Part shown: one piece after another, positions 7,195-10,679 of the stretch
How the letters are laid out: each line of letters opens with the position of its first letter
Numbering within the stretch: the stretch's first letter is position 1
Notes under the pieces: model-generated
The model's input: the letters and a program-made list of their open reading frames with translations, nothing else
Told to the model about the DNA's origin: nothing
The model's database searches: none
Translations under genes and position numbers: made by a program
Source: Chlamydomonas sphaeroides
Taxonomy: Eukaryota > Chlorophyta > Chlorophyceae > Chlamydomonadales > Chlamydomonadaceae
Direction: 5' to 3'
Assembly: GCA_001662425.1 (NCBI GenBank)
Contig: BDDC01001931.1
Coordinates: forward strand, 7,691-18,369
DNA: 10,679 bases

Positions 7195-9449
7195 ATGGCT
7201 GCAGCGACGGCGCAGTGGGCTTGGCAAAATGTTGCAGGAGTTTGGCAGAACGCGGCGGGGTGGTTGGGCTGGCCGTCCGCGATGGCCGCGCCCGAGAAGC
7301 CCGTGGAAGTAGTCCTGGTGCCGCCTTTCTTCCAGCGCGACGTGCGAGGCCTGTCGCGGTGAGGGGTCAAACAAATCCTACCACGTCTCGCTCTCTCGCC
7401 CGGGGCCGCGCGACGCACAGCTCGGCCTTACCCCCGCACACGCCTTACCCTTGCGACGCCCCACACCCGCACGCCCGCTCCTCCCCGCCCCCAACCCACC
7501 AACCCCCGCAGCTTCACGCGCTCCTCCTACGACTACCTGGCCGGCCGCAAGCAGCTGTCGCGGCTGCTGGCCGATCACTTGAGCCCCGCGCTGGGCGGCG
7601 CGCTGCGGCTGAGCCCGCCCGACGACCCGCGCCTCAGCGTGCGCGCCAAGCTGCGGCGGGAGGGCGGTGCGTGCGGGGAAGGGAGGGGCCGGGGGATGGG
7701 GTGGGGGTGGGGAGCCGCGTGCCTGTGTATGCGGCGGCCCCCGCCCCCCAAATGTGTGCGGCCTGGTCCTCCGCCGCGGCCCAAGCTGCGGCGGGAGGCG
7801 ACGGCATGGCTGCGGGGCCGGGAGCCCGGAGCACGAACACAGTGCACGGGAGCTGCGCCAGCTCCCCCTTCCCCCAGCTCCGTGTCGCTCGGCTGGCGGC
7901 CCCTGGGCTGTGGCACGCACACGAACACACGGCGGCTGCCCTCCCCTCCCCCACCACCCACCTCCCCTCCCCGACCGCAGGCTCCATGGTGCTCCGCTGG
8001 CAGCCCGCGGGCCCGGCCGCGGTGCACACCTTCCTGGAGGCGGCCGCGCGCATCGAGGTGGGGGGGAAGGGCGGGCCAGCGAGGGGAGAAGGCGGGCAAG
8101 GGTACGGCGGCCGCGCGTCAGCTTTAAGAACAATTAGTAGCACGTGTGCTCGTTTGATTGACGGGGTGGGCGGGGAATGAGCACGCCTTGGGCGCGCTCG
8201 AGGCGGCGGCGGCGCGGGCGGAGGCGGCGTGGGCTGGGCCGGGTGGGCGAATGACGCACACCCACACGACGGGCCGCCCAACTCCCCCTCCTCGCCTCCC
8301 CTCCTTCCCCCGCAGTCGCCCGGCGACGTCTGCGTGCGCGGCTCCCTCCTACACCCGCCCAGCGGCCTGGGGCTGTTCGGAACCGTGCCGCTGGCGGGGC
8401 CGGCGGGACCGGCCGGGGCGGCGGGCGCGGCGCCTGCCCCCGCAGAGGTGAGGGCGGGCAGCAGCGCTCCTGCCGTGCCGCCCTCCCGCCGCTGACGCCC
8501 TCCCGCCGTGCCGCCCTCCCGCCGTGCCGCCCTCCCGCCGCGCCGCCCTCCGTGCCGCTGACACCCCCTGCTGGCGCTCACCCCAGCCAGCCTGCGCAGC
8601 TGCGGCCGGGGGCGGGGGGCCAGGCTCGGGCGGGGGGCTGGGGTGGCCGCCAGCAGCCCTCCTGCCGTGCCGCCATCCCTCCGTACCGCCCGCCGTGCCG
8701 CCGCCCGCTGCTGACCGCTCGGCGCCCTCTCGCGGCGGGCGCCCCCCTGCCCGTGTCACACGAACGCAATGCAAAAAACACACGCACGCGCCCCTACCCT
8801 CCCCCCTCCCCCCTACCCCCTACCCCTTTCCCGGGACCCTCGTCACTGCTTTCGCAACCTCTACCCATGTTATGCCTTCCCGCTCAATTTCCTCCTCCCT
8901 AGCTGGGCCTGCGCTACAGCTCGCCCTCCGCCACCGCCGGCCTGGTGCTGGACCCAGGCAGCGGGCTGGTGGCTAAGGCCTGGGCGGTGAGGAGCGAGGG
9001 CCGGGGTTTTGGGGTGGGAGGGCAATGAGGGGGGCAGGAGGGGTCGGGGGGTACAAGGCAGGAGGGGTGGGGGGCAGGAAGGCAGGGGGATAGGACGGCC
9101 GGAGGCGCAGCGGCGGCGTGCCCTGGGCCCAAGGCCCGGGCGGTGAGCCCCCCGGCCAGGAGGGCAGCAGCAGCCCGCCCTGCCCCCACCCCACCCCACC
9201 CTTACACCCCCCTAGGACCCCCAGGCCCCAGGCCGCTCGCCCGCACAGCCTCTGTGCTCGACCTGCAGCTCAGCGCGAGCCTCGCCCAGGCACACGGATA
9301 CATTTCGGCCCTAAACGTTGGACACACACCTCCCTCGCCCTCTCACTCCCCCTCGTCTCCCCCATCCCAGGCCGCTCGGCTGCACGGCTTCACGGCCGGC
9401 CTGCAGCTCACCCCGGGGGCCTCGCTGGGCCAGCTGGCGGAGGTGGGCC

Positions 9450-9480
<31 letters not shown>

Positions 9481-10628
9481 TCAGCAGCAGCAGCCAGGCG
9501 CCAAGGGGCAGGCAGACAGGGGGGAGGACGGCAAGGGGGAAGCCAGCGGCGCCGCCGGCCCCTCCTCCTCGCCGCCGTCGGCTGCGGCGGCGCCGCCGCC
9601 GCCGCGCCTGCGGCTGCCGGCGGGACTTGCGGGTCTGCCCTCGGGCCTGGCGGCAGTGGGCGCGCGGCTGCGCGGCCGCTGCTCTGCGCTACTGGCATAC
9701 TCGCCGGGTGGGCGGAGAGGGGAGGGCGGGAAGGGGCGGGGGGTGACGGGGGTGACGGGAATGGGGTTAGGCGTGCCGCAAGAGAGTGGGGCAGGGTCGC
9801 TTCTGGCGTACTCGCAGGGTGGGCGGAGAGGGGAGGGCGGAGGGGTAGGGAGGCTAACTCGAGGGGCTATGCGATGGGCGATGTTGGGAGGGGTGGGGCC
9901 ATGGCCTTCGGAACAGCGCCCGGGCTGCGGGGCATGCCACGGGGGGGCTGGGGGGCAGGGGGCTGGTGGGCTGGGGGGGCTTGGGGGCTACAGGGGCGCA
10001 CGGGGACGGGGGCTGGCTGCCTGGCTGGCTGGCGGTTCGGTCTGCCAGGCCCACCGTACCCTGCGCCCATCCCTCCAGCAGCCCACGTGGCGCCGCCTGC
10101 CCCTCACCTCCCCACCCCCACCCCACCGCCCCCGCAGGCCCGTCCTTCACCGCGGCGCTGGAGCTGGGCGAGGGCGGCGGCCTGTCCATCTCCTTCCTGC
10201 AGCACGTGGCGGCCACACGGTGAGGGAGGGGGGAAAGGAGGGGGAAAAGGAGCGGGACAGGAGGCACGTGTGTTCGTGTCGGGTGGGCTGCCACCGCCAG
10301 CCACCAAGCGCCACGCGGCTTGCCTCGGGACACGCCACTGCCCTCCCGCCTCCTGCTGGCTCCCACCCCCGAGCTAACATGCAGCCAACCCCCCCCTCCC
10401 TCCCTCGCCTGCCCCCGCAGGCAAGTGGTCAACCCGTTCGAGGAGGACGAGGTGGTCGGCATAACCAACTACCTCGACATCGGCCTCCAACTGACAACCA
10501 ACCTTGCGGCGGCGGCGGCGCAGCAGCCAGCGGCCGCTCCCGGCGCCGCCGCCGCCCCCGCCACCCCCGCCGCCGCCTCCGGGCCGCTGGGTGCGGGCTC
10601 TTCGGTAAACCTGGCGGCGGCTTGGCAG
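7195..10628 (+). CDS. Conserved-looking protein of unknown identity, possible beta-barrel outer-membrane (chloroplast envelope type) protein; eight exons, 3' end outside window
   Basis: Exons: 7195-7358, 7512-7666, 7981-8057, 8316-8447, 8903-8986, 9371-9707, 10138-10219 and 10421-10628. They total 1239 coding bases (413 codons), with every junction phase-matched and GT-AG. The ATG at 7195 sits in a good context (CGCGATGGCT) and starts MAAATAQWAWQNVAGVWQNA. No clear cleavable transit or signal peptide and no long hydrophobic helix is visible. Exons 2-3 give FTRSSYDYLAGRKQLSRLLA and MVLRWQPAGPAAVHTFLEAA. Short alternating stretches such as SPSATAGLVLD, HGFTAGLQLT, SFTAALEL and LSISFLQHVA look like amphipathic beta-strands with turns, as in outer-envelope barrels. 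Exon 8 carries NPFEEDEVVGITNYLDIG and then VNLAAAWQ. Exon 6 has an insert of ten Ala and four Gln (about residues 232-245) followed by Pro/Ser/Ala-rich sequence. I cannot assign it to a named family; the membrane role is inference. Confidence 0.8.
7359..7511 (+). other. Intron 1 of the right-hand gene
   Basis: The donor is GTGAGG and the acceptor CCCCCGCAG. It splits an Arg codon after its second base (CG plus C). The intron is C-rich. Confidence 0.85.
7667..7980 (+). other. Intron 2, containing a copy of the upstream exon end
   Basis: The donor is GTGCGT and the acceptor GACCGCAG. The 18 bases ccaagctgcggcgggagg at the end of exon 2 (7646-7663) are repeated exactly at 7781-7798 inside the intron, 135 bases downstream. 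The copy is not followed by a GT donor. Confidence 0.85.
8058..8315 (+). other. Intron 3 of the right-hand gene
   Basis: The donor is GTGGGG after ATCGAG and the acceptor CCCCCGCAG. It falls between codons. A 12-bp exonic string ggcggccgcgcg (8039-8050) recurs at 8106-8117, but this is low-complexity sequence. Confidence 0.8.
8448..8902 (+). other. Intron 4, with a 16-bp minisatellite
   Basis: The donor is GTGAGG and the acceptor CTCCCTAG. It falls between codons, and at 455 bases it is the longest complete intron of this gene. It contains the repeat at 8476-8551 and pyrimidine-rich runs near the acceptor. Confidence 0.8.
8476..8551. repeat. 16-bp minisatellite in intron 4
   Basis: The unit tgccgccctcccgccg is at 8476-8491, 8509-8524 and 8525-8540. 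A 17-base variant lies at 8492-8508 and a decaying copy follows. Related fragments reappear near 8672-8705. Confidence 0.85.
8987..9370 (+). other. Intron 5, strongly G-rich then C-rich
   Basis: The donor is GTGAGG and the acceptor ATCCCAG. It falls between codons. The first half (about 9000-9095) has many runs of four or more G on the plus strand, able in principle to form G-quadruplexes; the latter half is C-rich. A near-copy of the exon 5 end plus donor occurs at 9131-9147. Confidence 0.8.
9446..9494 (+). repeat. GCG/CAG codon runs encoding poly-Ala and poly-Gln
   Basis: Nine GCG codons and one GCT are followed by four CAG codons within exon 6. They lie inside the open, phase-consistent frame and are therefore translated. 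Confidence 0.9.
9694..9842 (+). repeat. Duplicated exon 6 end with splice donor, 111-bp offset
   Basis: The exon 6 end and donor (ggcatactcgccgg, then gtgggcggagaggggagggc) recur at about 9805-9841 as ggcgtactcgcagg, then the same 20 intronic bases. The offset is 111 bases (37 codons). The intervening sequence is open in the exon frame, so the second donor at 9819 would extend exon 6 in frame. Confidence 0.85.
9708..10137 (+). other. Intron 6 of the right-hand gene
   Basis: The donor is GTGGGC and the acceptor CCCCCGCAG. It splits a Gly codon after its first base. The first 111 bases may be alternatively exonic (see the duplicated donor). The remainder is G-rich, then C-rich before the acceptor. 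Confidence 0.75.
10220..10420 (+). other. Intron 7 of the right-hand gene
   Basis: The donor is GTGAGG and the acceptor CCCCCGCAG. It splits an Arg codon after its second base (CG plus G), restoring the frame into the NPFEEDE block. Confidence 0.85.
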
Positions 10629-10679
10629 GTGGGGCGGGGGGGGGGGGGGTTGGGGGGGGGGGGGGGGGGGGGGGCGGGG
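10629..10679. repeat. Poly-G tract at the window end, probably start of intron 8
   Basis: After GCTTGGCAG comes GTGGGG and then almost uninterrupted G to the end of the window. GTGGGG is a plausible donor, matching the other introns of this gene. The long homopolymer may be real (G-quadruplex forming) or a sequencing or assembly artefact next to a gap. Confidence 0.6.

Noticed and set aside
9118..10377. Long plus-strand frame covering introns 5 to 7
   Set aside because: It is in a different frame from the exons it overlaps and consists of Gly/Pro/Arg-rich GC-shadow sequence.

Overview
The window looks like nuclear DNA from a volvocine green alga (Chlamydomonas type). It is very GC-rich. Its genes are broken into many short exons with strict GT-AG introns whose acceptors are mostly CCCCGCAG-like. 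Codon choice favours C or G in third position, and there are Ala/Gln/Pro/Gly-rich low-complexity inserts. The organism assignment is an inference from style and not from a marker gene.

Two protein-coding genes can be reconstructed, pointing away from each other, and each runs off a window edge. On the left, on the minus strand (about 2074 down to 1), are the first four exons of a full-size ABCG (PDR-type) ABC transporter. They hold the N-terminal domain and the first half of nucleotide-binding domain 1, with a clear Walker A and Q-loop. On the right, on the plus strand (7195 to 10628, then off the edge), are eight exons totalling 413 codons. They encode a protein I cannot name with certainty. 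It has alternating polar/hydrophobic stretches, no obvious cleavable targeting peptide, and a conserved-looking block NPFEEDEVVGITNYLDIG. I suspect a beta-barrel type organelle outer-membrane protein of the green lineage. All exon junctions in both genes are phase-consistent, which strongly supports the models.

Between them lies about 5.1 kb (2075 to 7194) with no intact gene. It is a patchwork of decayed repeats: a 107-bp direct repeat present twice about 3.4 kb apart, a shared motif at 2233 and 3212, two clusters of ATCGAT palindromes, 15-bp and 21-bp tandem repeats, and a diverged tandem unit of about 190 bp. At 3314 to 3724 a single frame, interrupted by one stop, ends in a C-x2-C-x21-C-x2-C zinc ribbon followed by a GTGAGT donor. 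This resembles the zinc-finger region of TnpB/Fanzor-type transposon nucleases and may be a remnant of one, but the catalytic motifs are not visible.

In the right gene, exon 3' ends are echoed inside the following introns (exons 2, 5 and 6) at offsets of 135, 156 and 111 bp, all multiples of three. The copy at exon 6 preserves a usable second splice donor and an open frame.
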